Part shown: positions 37,533 to 46,515 of the stretch, piece by piece
Position numbering within the stretch: position 1 is the stretch's first letter
Layout: every line of letters begins with the position of its first letter
Assembly: GCF_017980685.1 (NCBI RefSeq)
Contig: NZ_JACXXO010000001.1
Coordinates: 186,001-250,000, forward strand
Length of the DNA: 64,000 nt
Direction: 5' to 3'
From: Pseudomonas iridis
GTDB taxonomy: Bacteria; Pseudomonadota; Gammaproteobacteria; Pseudomonadales; Pseudomonadaceae
Translations under genes and position numbers: made by a program
Notes under the pieces: generated by a model
The model's database searches: none
What the model saw: only the letters and a program-made list of their open reading frames with translations
Told to the model about the DNA's origin: nothing

Positions 37533-37892
37533 ATGATCAAACCAACACCCAACCCACCCGAAACCGACCCCACCTCCCCCTACGAATCCCTCAATTCAAA
37601 AAAACTCCACGACGCCGCCGACCGCGCCCTCGATCACTACCTCTGCCCACCCGGCTCCACCCCACCCCCACGCAAAACCCGCCGGATGTACGCCGTTACC
37701 GCAGACTTCAAAAATGAAGAACTGCTGGCCGACGCCAGTGAAACACTGGCCTCCGCCAGAACCATCGCCCATGACTTCGCCCACCTCATCCCCGCATCGC
37801 AGCGCAGGACGCTGCTGGGGATCGCGCAACTGATCATGCTCGGCGAACTGGCGGTGAATCGGGTGATGGATAATCTGCAGTTGCCGCAGTAG
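37533..37892 (+). CDS. DUF3077/DUF6124-type small protein, copy 1
   Basis: A 119-residue soluble protein: a Pro-rich N-terminus (MIKPTPNPPETDPTSPYES), then helices with DAADRALDHYL, TADFKNEELLADASETLASA and SQRRTLLGIAQLIMLGELAV. It matches proteins annotated DUF3077 or DUF6124, common in several copies in Pseudomonas, of unknown role. About 80 percent identical to the copy at 50965. GGAG lies seven bases before the ATG inside a possible hairpin. It sits between Ig1 and Ig2. Confidence 0.85.
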   Translation: MIKPTPNPPETDPTSPYESLNSKKLHDAADRALDHYLCPPGSTPPPRKTRRMYAVTADFKNEELLADASETLASARTIAHDFAHLIPASQRRTLLGIAQLIMLGELAVNRVMDNLQLPQ

Positions 37893-37948
37893 CTAGGATC
37901 TGTGACAAGCCTTGAATGAGGTGCTGTAGCTGCCGACGCCTTCGCCGG

Positions 37949-38047
37949 ATCGCTGCCCGGAGCAAGCCCGCTCCCACAGAAATCGGTGTCGATCACAAGG
38001 CTGTGTTTACACCGGCGAACCTGTGGGAGCGAGCCTGCTCGCGAAGG
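37949..38047. repeat. REP elements, two diverged arms
   Basis: A left arm GGAGCAAGCCCGCTCCCACAG and a right arm CTGTGGGAGCGAGCCTGCTC, of two REP subclasses, after the DUF3077-type gene. Confidence 0.75.
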
Positions 38048-38109
38048 CGTCTTCAAAGACTCCCCATCGCTCAAGCAAGCGATACAAACAACCGCTCGTC
38101 GGATACCCC

Positions 38110-38139
38110 TGCGCACCTGTCAGATCTGACAGGTGCGCA
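38110..38139. promoter_or_regulatory. 30-bp perfect palindrome matching a lux box (before Ig2)
   Basis: TGCGCACCTGTCAGA and its exact complement; the inner 20 bases (38115-38134) are identical to the site before Ig1. GTTCAATCACTCC follows both sites. It is centred 67 bases before a short GTG frame at 38192, the same spacing as to the Ig1 start. Confidence 0.7.
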
Positions 38140-38191
38140 AATTCATCGACACAGGTTCAATCACTCCATCACCCAACTGGAGTGCCTTCCC

Positions 38192-38242
38192 GTGTTCGTC
38201 AACTACCTCAAGCCGGCATCCCCCCTGATTCCCACTGAGTGA
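38192..38242 (+). CDS. 16-codon frame upstream of Ig2, leader peptide or start remnant
   Basis: GTG with GGAG nine bases upstream, coding MFVNYLKPASPLIPTE and a TGA. It occupies the same position relative to the lux-box palindrome as the Ig1 start. It may be a translated leader or the stub of an older gene start cut off from Ig2. Too short to be sure that it is expressed. Confidence 0.35.
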   Translation: MFVNYLKPASPLIPTE

Positions 38243-38298
38243 GACTGCACCGGTCGTCATCAAAAAACGCCTGAATTCTCTTTAAGAGGACTTGCCTG

Positions 38299-41200
38299 AT
38301 GCCTTCTCACAAGCGTTTCCGCTTCCCTCCCCTGACGGAAGGCAACAGCCCACTGGCGGTGCTGCGTCCCCTGCTGATTCCGGGGATGGTCGAGCCGGTG
38401 CAAGATGGCGATGGCGGGATCAGCATCAAGGTCGCCACCGATGACCCCGACGGCGTGCTGTGCGTCATCAATCCTTATCTGAGCCCCATGTGCGAGGGCG
38501 ACAAACTCGAGATTTATTACAACGACACGAGAGTGCTCGAGCGATTCGTGGAGGCCGACGAAGTCAACCAGCGGGTGTTCTTTTATCTGCCCACGCCCGT
38601 CAAGTCGGGGTGGCTTGAAAACTGCCACTATGTGCTCACACGCAAAGGCGAGACCGAAGCCGATCCGCCCTCGGTGGCCTCGCGGATAGGGGTCAAGCTT
38701 TGCAAGCCGGGAAATCGTGACAAGGAACCGCATTTGCCCGACGGCCATTCAGAACTGAACATCGTGCAACTGCCGCCCGAGCTGGTCGATCAGGGCGTGA
38801 TAGACGCCGAATGGGCCAAAAAAGGGGTACCGGCCACCATCCCTCATTATGTGTTTTGCACACCCAACGACAAGGTCCGTTTACAGCTGGGCGATTACCT
38901 GCTTCCTGCGCACCGCATCACGCCGGAGCAAGCCGAAGGCCAGCAGCCGATCGAAATCCTGATTGATCAGGACGCCATTCTCGGCGCCGGCGACGGTCTC
39001 AGACGGGAAATCAAATACGACATCAATGACGAAGTCTGGAACTGGGCCGACCGCCACTCCAAACGCACCTACATTGACGTTGACGCGGGCGGCTGGCGAC
39101 TGGAGGCACCGATCATCAGGGAAGCCCTCAACGGCGTCATTACCATCAGGGATTTGAAAAAGCAGCCGGTGACGATTCAGATCCATGTCAGCAGCCAATA
39201 CTTCGCTTTGGGCGACCGCGTGAAAATGACCTTCATCGGTACGCCGCCGAATAACGCGGAACCGCTCATCTGCAGCGAAACCCGCGACATCGATAACGTC
39301 CCTTCAGTGCTGGGAATCGAAGTGCCCTATGAGTTGATCAGGGCCATCGCCCAAGGGCGCGCCGATGCGTCTTTTATTCTCTACAAAAAGGACGGGGGCG
39401 ACCCGATCTCTTCCAGGCGCGCTCTTGCCAGGGTAGAAGGCGACGTCAACATGCTCCCCGAGCCGAGCATCCGCGAACTGCTCGGCGACACCCTCGAACC
39501 GGACGAGCTCTACGCCACGGTCGACGTGCGCTACGCGATGAAAAATGGCGACCTGATCTGCCTGTTATGGTCTGGCATCAAGGCCAATGGCGATGCCTAT
39601 CTGCATGAAGTCCCGCATATCGTCAGCGACAACGAAGCCAGGGAAGGCCTGGTCACGTTCTACGTCGATTCCCAGCACATCAGTGTGCTTGATAACGGCA
39701 CGCTCGACCTTTCTTACGTGGTCGCGAACGATGCACCTGGCCTCCTCGACGTCAGAGAGTCCGAGCGGTTGCTGGCCAAGGTCGAGAAGGTCCGCGCGAC
39801 ATTGCCCCGTCCCGAGGTCGAGGAAGCCGATCCGCCGGGGGATGTGCTTGATCCGTCGAAGGTGTTCGACAGCGCTCATGTGCTGATCGGCGCGGAGGCG
39901 AACACTGTCAGCGGTGATGTATTGACGTATAGCTGGCGCAGCCTCAATCCCTTCGGCAGTACCAGCGACTGGGTGCCCATCACCACGGTGAGTGAAGGCA
40001 AGCCTGTGCGCTTTCGGGTGCTTGCAGAGTTCGTCACGGCGAATATCGGACAGCGTGTGAAAGTGCGGTTTTGGGTGCTGCGAGCCGCAACCGGACGGTA
40101 TGAACATTCGGCCACGCTTGAATTGCTGATAGGAGAACTGATCGGTGAGCTACCGCCGCCCGAGGTGATACAGGCACCCGACAAGACGCTCAACCCAATG
40201 GATGGGTTGAACGGCGTGGACATCACCGCCAGCTACTCCAGCATGAACCCTGACCAGGACATGATCCGTTTGAAGTGGTCAGGAACGCCCGGCGCGGGCA
40301 CCTCTGATGATCTGGAGCTGCCGGGCAGTCCCACTGGCACCGTTCCATTCCATTTACCACCTCCGGTGATTGGCGCCAATATTGCGAAAAGAGTGCTCGT
40401 GACATACGAAGTAACGCGCTACACCTATACAACGCCTTCGCAAACACTCGACTTGTATGTTTCAGGCTTCCAGGACCCTGAAAACGAACTGCCCCACCCG
40501 CAAGTACCTCAAGCACAGAACAAAGTCCTGGATCTGATGACATTCAGCGGCGATGCCAAAGCTGTTCTCGCTATCTGGCCATTCATTGCGCCCAAACAAC
40601 GCATCTCGCTCTACCTCATCGGACAAACCACTACTGGTGCTACTTACACCATCAAAATTATTCCGGGTGCGGAAATAACCCCACCGCAAGTGACCAATGG
40701 CCTCAACGAAACCTTGCTCAGAAGCGAACTGATGAAACTGGGCCACTCCACGCCCGCCACCTTGATCTGCAAAGTCGCATTCGATGGCAGTGAAAAAGAG
40801 GACACTGCCTGCTTGTTCCCACAGCTACACCTGACCATCAGAACCCGCTACGACTACGTGCAGCCGGTCATCACCGCTGTGACGGACTCGCGGGGCGATG
40901 TCGAAGAAGGTGACAAAACCCGCGACAAAAAAGTCACCGTGACCGGCACGGCCACACGCAGCGAAACGGTCGAGCTGTTCGATGGGTCAACGACATCGAT
41001 GGGCACGGCACTGGTGGCCGCCGACGGCACCTGGCGGCGTGAGATCGGCCCGTTGACCGAGAAGTCTTACAGCATCACCGCCAAGGCCCTTTATGACGCT
41101 GACCCGGTCTCAAGTCCTCCCAGAACCTTTACCGTCAAGTTCGCCCAAACGCCGGAAATTCTTTCCGTCAGCGACTCGCGATCGCCCATCCCGCCGGGCG

Positions 41201-43695
41201 GCACGACTTACGACAACAGTGTGCTGGTGGCCGGCAGCGCGACGCCAAACCTGCAGATCAAATTGCTGGAGAACAAACAGCCGGTCATTACCCTTGACGT
41301 CGACGATAAGGGTATCTGGAACCACCGCCTCAACGATCTGAAAGCTCGCTCCTACAGCCTCACTGCCGAGGCGTTGTACGAGATTGACCCTGCGACCAGT
41401 CCACCTCGGGATTTCGTCGTGGCGCAAGCGGTCACGCCGACGATCTCCCGTGTGAGTGACCTGCGCGGTGAGGTCGTCGCCAATGGTACGACCTACTACC
41501 GGACCGTCACCCTGACGGGCAAGGCCAGTCCAAACGAAAAGATCACCCTGCTCAATGCCGGTGCGGCCGTCCATACGGTGAATGTCAACGCCAGCGGTGA
41601 TTGGCAATATGTTTTCAGCAACCTGAACCTGACCACTTACCGCCTGACCGCGCGAGGCGATTACGGCAGCAACCCGGTGTCCAGCCCTCCCCGGGTCTTT
41701 ATTGTTGCAGCCTTTATTTCACCGAGGATTACCACGGTCACCGACTCGCGGGGCGATGTCGAAGAAGGTGACAAAACCCGCGACAAAAAAGTCACCGTGA
41801 CCGGCACGGCCACACGCAGCGAAACGGTCGAGCTGTTCGATGGGTCAACGACATCGATGGGCACGGCACTGGTGGCCGCCGACGGCACCTGGCGGCGTGA
41901 GATCGGCCCGTTGACCGAGAAGTCTTACAGCATCACCGCCAAGGCCCTTTATGACGCTGACCCGGTCTCAAGTCCTCCCAGAACCTTTACCGTCAAGTTC
42001 GCCCAAACGCCGGAAATTCTTTCCGTCAGCGACTCGCGATCGCCCATCCCGCCGGGCGGCACGACTTACGACAACAGTGTGCTGGTGGCCGGCAGCGCGA
42101 CGCCAAACCTGCAGGTCAAACTGCTGGAGAACAAACAGCCGGTCATTACCCTTGACGTCGACGATAAGGGTGTCTGGAACCACCGCCTCAACGATCTGAA
42201 AGTTCGCTCCTACAGCCTCACTGCCGAGGCGCTGTACGAGATTGACCCTGCAACCAGTCCACCGCGGAATTTCGTCGTGGCGCAAGCGGTCACGCCGACG
42301 ATCTCCCGTGTGAGTGACCTGCGCGGTGAGGTCGCCGCCAATGGTACGACCTACTACCGGACCGTCACCCTGACGGGCAAGGCCAGTCCAAACGAAAAGA
42401 TCACCCTGCTCAATGCCGGTGCGGCCGTCCATACGGTGAACGTCAACGCCAGCGGTGATTGGCAATATGTTTTCAGCAACCTGAACCTGACCACTTACCG
42501 CCTGACCGCGCGAGGCGATTACGGCAGCAACCCGGTGTCCAGCCCTCCCCGGGTCTTTATTGTTGCAGCCTTTATTTCACCGACGATTACCACGGTCACC
42601 GACTCGGTCAGCACGGTGGAGCAGAATGGAACGACCTATGACAGCGTCGTGACTGTCAAAGGCGAAGCCACCCCGCGCGAGCAGATCCAGATGTACGACA
42701 ATGGCGCCCCCGTCGGTACGCCGGTCAGCGTCAATGCCGATAAACAATGGACAACGTCTGTCACCGGTCTGGCCATCCGCTCCCACAGTCTCACGGCCAA
42801 GGCCATGTATGACGTGGTTCCGATAGAGAGCCCGGCGAGAAACTTCAACGTCGCCGCCCACATCGCGCCGACGCTGACGTCTGTGCATGACGGCATCAGT
42901 GAAATCGGTAACGGCGGAACAACCAAAAGGACCTCGGTCACCTTGCGTGGCAACGTTACGCCCAACCGTGAAGTGCAGGTCTACGACTACAACAATCCAA
43001 AGCACACCGTGAGAGCGGTAGGCAACGCATGGAGTACCACACTGGCGGTGGGTGTGGGTGGTCATTCCTTAAAAGTAAAAGCTGTCAGCACCGGCCAGGA
43101 GTCTCAGCCGCCTCGTACCTTCACGGTACTCCCGGTGATACCGCCGCTGAACTTCAATACCAACTCCCAAACCTTGAGCGGCAGGATTTACCTCATTCCG
43201 GGGAGCGCAGTATTGCCAGCCTTCGGCCCAGGCACTTCGGTGCAGCACCAGGCGAGTGGTGGCCAACCTCCTTACGTTTATAGCTCTAGTAATGGAAACG
43301 TCGCATTCGTAGATTCGGCAAGTGGGTTCGTCACTGCGCGAGGTAACGGCAGTACAACGATTTCGGTAAGGGATGCGGCGGGCCAAGTGAAAAGCTATTT
43401 GGTGTCGGTAACAGGGGTGACGCAATGTTACGGATTAAGCGCAAACTGGTTGGCCAGGGTACGTGATGATGCACACAGTCGAGGCTTGAGGTTGCCTTCA
43501 ATGGTCGAGTTACGGGCAATAAGCAGTTCTTTTGGAAATCGTTGGCCATTGGGTAATTCATTCTATTGGTCTGGTGAGTCGATACTTTATTGGCCCAACC
43601 CCAACCCGTTCTATCACTGTAGAAATCTGGTTACAGGGGAAGAAAAAGCGATTATAAATTTCACTGTGGTGCCCGGAGTGGGCATCACTCCTTGA
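38299..43695 (+). CDS. Large Ig-like-module protein Ig2 with lectin-like tip (1798 aa)
   Basis: A relative of Ig1 with four parts. Residues 1-about 850 hold the shared modules (YDINDEVWNWADRHSKRTY; YSSMNPDQDMIRLKWSGTPGAG). Residues about 855-1615 are eight Ig-like repeats of about 90 residues with the pattern GTTYYRTVTLTGKASPNEKI and SSPPRVFIVAA, as in bacterial Ig-like adhesin repeats. A BIG2-like domain (FNTNSQTLSGRIYLIPGSAV, GFVTARGNGSTTISV) follows. The last about 90 residues (LPSMVELRAIS, FYWSGE, CRNLVTGE) resemble the DUF1566/Lcl C-terminal fold. No signal peptide is visible. AGAGGA precedes the ATG. An 858-base tandem duplication lies inside (40886-42601). Confidence 0.8.
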   Translation: MPSHKRFRFPPLTEGNSPLAVLRPLLIPGMVEPVQDGDGGISIKVATDDPDGVLCVINPYLSPMCEGDKLEIYYNDTRVLERFVEADEVNQRVFFYLPTPVKSGWLENCHYVLTRKGETEADPPSVASRIGVKLCKPGNRDKEPHLPDGHSELNIVQLPPELVDQGVIDAEWAKKGVPATIPHYVFCTPNDKVRLQLGDYLLPAHRITPEQAEGQQPIEILIDQDAILGAGDGLRREIKYDINDEVWNWADRHSKRTYIDVDAGGWRLEAPIIREALNGVITIRDLKKQPVTIQIHVSSQYFALGDRVKMTFIGTPPNNAEPLICSETRDIDNVPSVLGIEVPYELIRAIAQGRADASFILYKKDGGDPISSRRALARVEGDVNMLPEPSIRELLGDTLEPDELYATVDVRYAMKNGDLICLLWSGIKANGDAYLHEVPHIVSDNEAREGLVTFYVDSQHISVLDNGTLDLSYVVANDAPGLLDVRESERLLAKVEKVRATLPRPEVEEADPPGDVLDPSKVFDSAHVLIGAEANTVSGDVLTYSWRSLNPFGSTSDWVPITTVSEGKPVRFRVLAEFVTANIGQRVKVRFWVLRAATGRYEHSATLELLIGELIGELPPPEVIQAPDKTLNPMDGLNGVDITASYSSMNPDQDMIRLKWSGTPGAGTSDDLELPGSPTGTVPFHLPPPVIGANIAKRVLVTYEVTRYTYTTPSQTLDLYVSGFQDPENELPHPQVPQAQNKVLDLMTFSGDAKAVLAIWPFIAPKQRISLYLIGQTTTGATYTIKIIPGAEITPPQVTNGLNETLLRSELMKLGHSTPATLICKVAFDGSEKEDTACLFPQLHLTIRTRYDYVQPVITAVTDSRGDVEEGDKTRDKKVTVTGTATRSETVELFDGSTTSMGTALVAADGTWRREIGPLTEKSYSITAKALYDADPVSSPPRTFTVKFAQTPEILSVSDSRSPIPPGGTTYDNSVLVAGSATPNLQIKLLENKQPVITLDVDDKGIWNHRLNDLKARSYSLTAEALYEIDPATSPPRDFVVAQAVTPTISRVSDLRGEVVANGTTYYRTVTLTGKASPNEKITLLNAGAAVHTVNVNASGDWQYVFSNLNLTTYRLTARGDYGSNPVSSPPRVFIVAAFISPRITTVTDSRGDVEEGDKTRDKKVTVTGTATRSETVELFDGSTTSMGTALVAADGTWRREIGPLTEKSYSITAKALYDADPVSSPPRTFTVKFAQTPEILSVSDSRSPIPPGGTTYDNSVLVAGSATPNLQVKLLENKQPVITLDVDDKGVWNHRLNDLKVRSYSLTAEALYEIDPATSPPRNFVVAQAVTPTISRVSDLRGEVAANGTTYYRTVTLTGKASPNEKITLLNAGAAVHTVNVNASGDWQYVFSNLNLTTYRLTARGDYGSNPVSSPPRVFIVAAFISPTITTVTDSVSTVEQNGTTYDSVVTVKGEATPREQIQMYDNGAPVGTPVSVNADKQWTTSVTGLAIRSHSLTAKAMYDVVPIESPARNFNVAAHIAPTLTSVHDGISEIGNGGTTKRTSVTLRGNVTPNREVQVYDYNNPKHTVRAVGNAWSTTLAVGVGGHSLKVKAVSTGQESQPPRTFTVLPVIPPLNFNTNSQTLSGRIYLIPGSAVLPAFGPGTSVQHQASGGQPPYVYSSSNGNVAFVDSASGFVTARGNGSTTISVRDAAGQVKSYLVSVTGVTQCYGLSANWLARVRDDAHSRGLRLPSMVELRAISSSFGNRWPLGNSFYWSGESILYWPNPNPFYHCRNLVTGEEKAIINFTVVPGVGITP
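40886..42601 (+). repeat. 858-bp tandem duplication inside Ig2
   Basis: Bases 40886-41743 recur at 41744-42601 with only a few substitutions, in frame (286 codons, three Ig-like repeats). A recent duplication or conversion is implied. Confidence 0.92.
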
Positions 43696-43884
43696 ACACT
43701 GACGAGGGTGAACGCCTGATCGAGGAGTATCAGCGGTTCCCCCCCCCCCCTCAGTTAGCACTCGTGTCGCTGACCCTATCTGGCTTGAACAGGCATTTGA
43801 ATCACCCGCTACTCTTCAATCTTGAGGTTTGGCGAGCGAAGAGGTCAGACGAGCTTCGATAAGCAAAGTAGCTAAACGAAAAGA

Positions 43885-43919
43885 CCGCCGCCCCGATTCA
43901 ACGGAGCAGCGGTTTTTTT
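43885..43919 (+). terminator. Terminator downstream of Ig2
   Basis: An 11-bp stem with two mismatches (CCGCCGCCCCG with CGGAGCAGCGG), a six-base loop and seven T. Confidence 0.7.
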
Positions 43920-43970
43920 ATGTCTGAAGGCATGGCTTCGGTATCAGGCAAAACCCGTTACCAGAGACAA

Positions 43971-43999
43971 GGCCGCTGTTCATCGACAGAACAGCGGCC
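43971..43999 (-). terminator. Hairpin after the autotransporter gene
   Basis: Perfect 11-bp stem GGCCGCTGTTC with a seven-base loop, 50 bases past the minus-strand stop; no T run. Confidence 0.55.
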
Positions 44000-44048
44000 G
44001 TTAAGGTATCTCGCTGATTACGAGACACCCTCCCCGTACCAGCAGTAG

Positions 44049-46337
44049 TTAAAAGCTGTACCTCACCCCCACATTCACCCCATACGGCTGCTCAATATGC
44101 TCCCCTTTGGCATAGTCCAGATCAGCATGCATCTGCCACCGCTCGGACATCGACACCGCCACACCCGCACCAAACTCTGCCCGGGAACCTGACAAGTCGT
44201 TGTTGAACACGTTGTCGTTGACCTTCACTTCGTTGTTCGAAGCAAATTCGTGAGCAATCGCCGCGCGAACGTATGGCTGGGCGACGGCCCCATTACCAAA
44301 ACCGAAGTTGCGCCCGAATGTGGCGCCGGCCTTGCCGAGCAGTGAGCGCATGCGATCGCCGTCGGCTTCCATATCGTTATTGAGCGTGTAGCGTTTGCCC
44401 TGGATCTGCACCGCCGACAGTTGGGTGAACGGCTCGATGAAGTAGCCGTCAGCCAGTTTGATGTGACGCCCGAATTCCGCCGAACCGCCCACACCCCAAT
44501 TGTCGTAATCGCCCTTGGTGCGGCTGCCGTCGCTCAGGCTGACCTTGGACTCGTTGTGAAAGCGGTTGACCTTGAACACGCCATCGAAGTAGTAACCGGT
44601 GTTACCGTCGAGCCAGGTGAGATAGGGTCCGAAGTAGTAGCTTTTCTGCTTACCCGAGGTACCACCATTCAGATTCAGATCGGACTGGCTCGTGCCGGCG
44701 AGTACCCCGACCAGCACTTGGCTTTCGCCCAGTCGAGCGTCGGCGCCAAGGGACAAACCCTGTTGCGTCTGCTGATAGCCGACACCCGAGCCATCGGCAA
44801 CGTTGTACTTGTTACCGTACGTGCGGATCCAGCCGCCGGACTGCCCGCCGTTGAAACGCAGTTCCCCCATACGGCTGCGCAACGACGACAGCTCGCCGTA
44901 CCACACGGTCGGGGCTGTGTTAAACAAGGCCAGAACCGAGCGAGCGCCGGGGCTGATGACTTCGGTGGTCGGGTCGAGAAACCACTCCTTCGCTCCCCCC
45001 TCGATTTCCCGACTGGCCAGGCTGTAAGACCAGGTGCCGACATCAACCCGCTGATCGCCGGCCAAGGCAAAATTTGCGCTGTCGATGGTGCCGGTACGCA
45101 CCAGCGTCAACGCCTGCGGCGAAGCAGCGTCCAGGCCAGAGGCCGCAACCGCCAGCGTGAAGTTACCTGCCGAAGCGCCAATGACATTGAGAAAATCACG
45201 CTCACCGCTGGCAAAATCGCCCTTCATCGCAAAGGTGCCATTGCCGGAAAGTGAGCCGACATTGAGCGTGTAATACGTACCGGGGGCGTCCTGGGCGCCA
45301 AAGGTGACGGTGCCACCGTCCATGCCCAGCGCACCGATCGAATCGTTGCCGGTGAGTGTCCAGTTGGAGTTGCTGTTGACGTTCACGCTGTCGACGTTGT
45401 CGAGGCGACCCGTCAATTGGGAATAATTCTCCAGCGTGACGTTGGCGGTAGAGCTGCCGTCGACCAGCACATCACCCACCAGGAGGCCGTGGTTGAAAGC
45501 CAGTCTGGCGGTGCTGTTATCGGTGACGCTGATGGTACCTTCCAATGTGCTGTCAGCCACCGTCATCGTTGCAGTGGAAGCGCCTTGCACATCAAGGAGT
45601 ACGCCGTTGCCGGCAAGCAAGCGTGTGAAATTCAGCACGTTTATCTGCGTCGTAACGCCCCCGGCGGCAAGAATGGCCGCTCCCGCCAGCCCCCGGACCT
45701 CAACGTTGTCCAGCGATACATTGGCGCCATTACCAAGACCCTCGATGTCGGGCCGTAAGCGAATACCGCTCGCCCCTCCCGTAATAGTCCCACCCTTGGC
45801 CCGTACCTCTGCACCGAACGAATTCAGACCGTAGCTGTTTGCCCCTGTACCGGTCAGGTGTGTGTCAGTCAACTGGATATCTGCACCACCACTCGCTTCT
45901 ATCCCGGCCGTTCGGCCGGTAATCCGGCTCCCGCTGATCACTGCAGTTGAACCGGTCGTGGTACCGCGCTGCCGGTTGATCGACATGCCCATTCGAGTAC
46001 CGCTCACGATGGCATCGGTCACATTGGCAGTGGCGTTGGAGACAGTGATACCCGCACTTCCGGACTGACCCGCATACGTCCCCCCCACAGCATTGAATTG
46101 CGCCCCCGTGGTGATCAACACTTCAAAAGTAGTCGCACCATTGGAATTCAACACGCCACCATCGCGGGCGCGATAGTTATCCATCCCAGTGTTTTGATCA
46201 ATGTTCAGCGTTTCCCCCGCCTCGATGGACGTCAAGGCAACGGCAAAAGGGCTCGAAGAGAAAACTGGCGCCAGGAGCAACCAGGCCAAACGCTTTCTTG
46301 ACAATATAAATGGATACCGAATTGGACAGATGCCCAT
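44049..46337 (-). CDS. Pertactin-type autotransporter (type Va)
   Basis: A 762-residue outer-membrane protein. A signal peptide (about 1-34, ending SSSPFAVA) leads into a passenger of beta-helix character, rich in Gly/Thr/Asn with short repeats (TGRTAGIEASGGADIQL, VDGSSTANVTL). A pertactin-like junction (about 380-470) is followed by a C-terminal barrel (about 490-762) ending in the outer-membrane signature VGVRYSF. The passenger is short and shows no catalytic triad, so adhesion is more likely than enzyme activity. AGGAGGT lies before the ATG. It is downstream of Ig3 on the same strand but after a terminator. Confidence 0.88.
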   Translation of the reverse strand: MGICPIRYPFILSRKRLAWLLLAPVFSSSPFAVALTSIEAGETLNIDQNTGMDNYRARDGGVLNSNGATTFEVLITTGAQFNAVGGTYAGQSGSAGITVSNATANVTDAIVSGTRMGMSINRQRGTTTGSTAVISGSRITGRTAGIEASGGADIQLTDTHLTGTGANSYGLNSFGAEVRAKGGTITGGASGIRLRPDIEGLGNGANVSLDNVEVRGLAGAAILAAGGVTTQINVLNFTRLLAGNGVLLDVQGASTATMTVADSTLEGTISVTDNSTARLAFNHGLLVGDVLVDGSSTANVTLENYSQLTGRLDNVDSVNVNSNSNWTLTGNDSIGALGMDGGTVTFGAQDAPGTYYTLNVGSLSGNGTFAMKGDFASGERDFLNVIGASAGNFTLAVAASGLDAASPQALTLVRTGTIDSANFALAGDQRVDVGTWSYSLASREIEGGAKEWFLDPTTEVISPGARSVLALFNTAPTVWYGELSSLRSRMGELRFNGGQSGGWIRTYGNKYNVADGSGVGYQQTQQGLSLGADARLGESQVLVGVLAGTSQSDLNLNGGTSGKQKSYYFGPYLTWLDGNTGYYFDGVFKVNRFHNESKVSLSDGSRTKGDYDNWGVGGSAEFGRHIKLADGYFIEPFTQLSAVQIQGKRYTLNNDMEADGDRMRSLLGKAGATFGRNFGFGNGAVAQPYVRAAIAHEFASNNEVKVNDNVFNNDLSGSRAEFGAGVAVSMSERWQMHADLDYAKGEHIEQPYGVNVGVRYSF

Positions 46338-46476
46338 ACAACCTCCTTTAATTCAAAGCGGACAGTTCTCTAAATAACCGAGTGCTCAGGGGCGCACGGT
46401 ACAAAGGAAAAGCACTTTATGCTGTAGGACGATTCCTGTTTTTCACGAAATTTATTTACCCTGTATGTAGACGTCA

Positions 46477-46499
46477 AAAGGCGGAGAAATATCTCCGCC
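46477..46499 (-). terminator. Terminator of Ig3
   Basis: On the minus strand, perfect 8-bp stem GGCGGAGA with a four-base loop followed by TTTT, 17 bases past the Ig3 stop. Confidence 0.8.
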
Positions 46500-46515
46500 G
46501 TTCGAAATGTTTACA

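Larger units (their letters stand above)
43696..44048. other. Intergenic between convergent Ig2 and autotransporter genes
   Basis: It holds a run of 12 C (43739-43750), a terminator at 43885-43919 and a perfect 11-bp hairpin at 43971-43999. No gene is seen. Confidence 0.7.

Noticed and set aside
43739..43750. Poly-C tract as a phase-variation switch of Ig2
   Set aside because: It lies outside the coding frame and far from a promoter -35/-10 spacer that I could identify.
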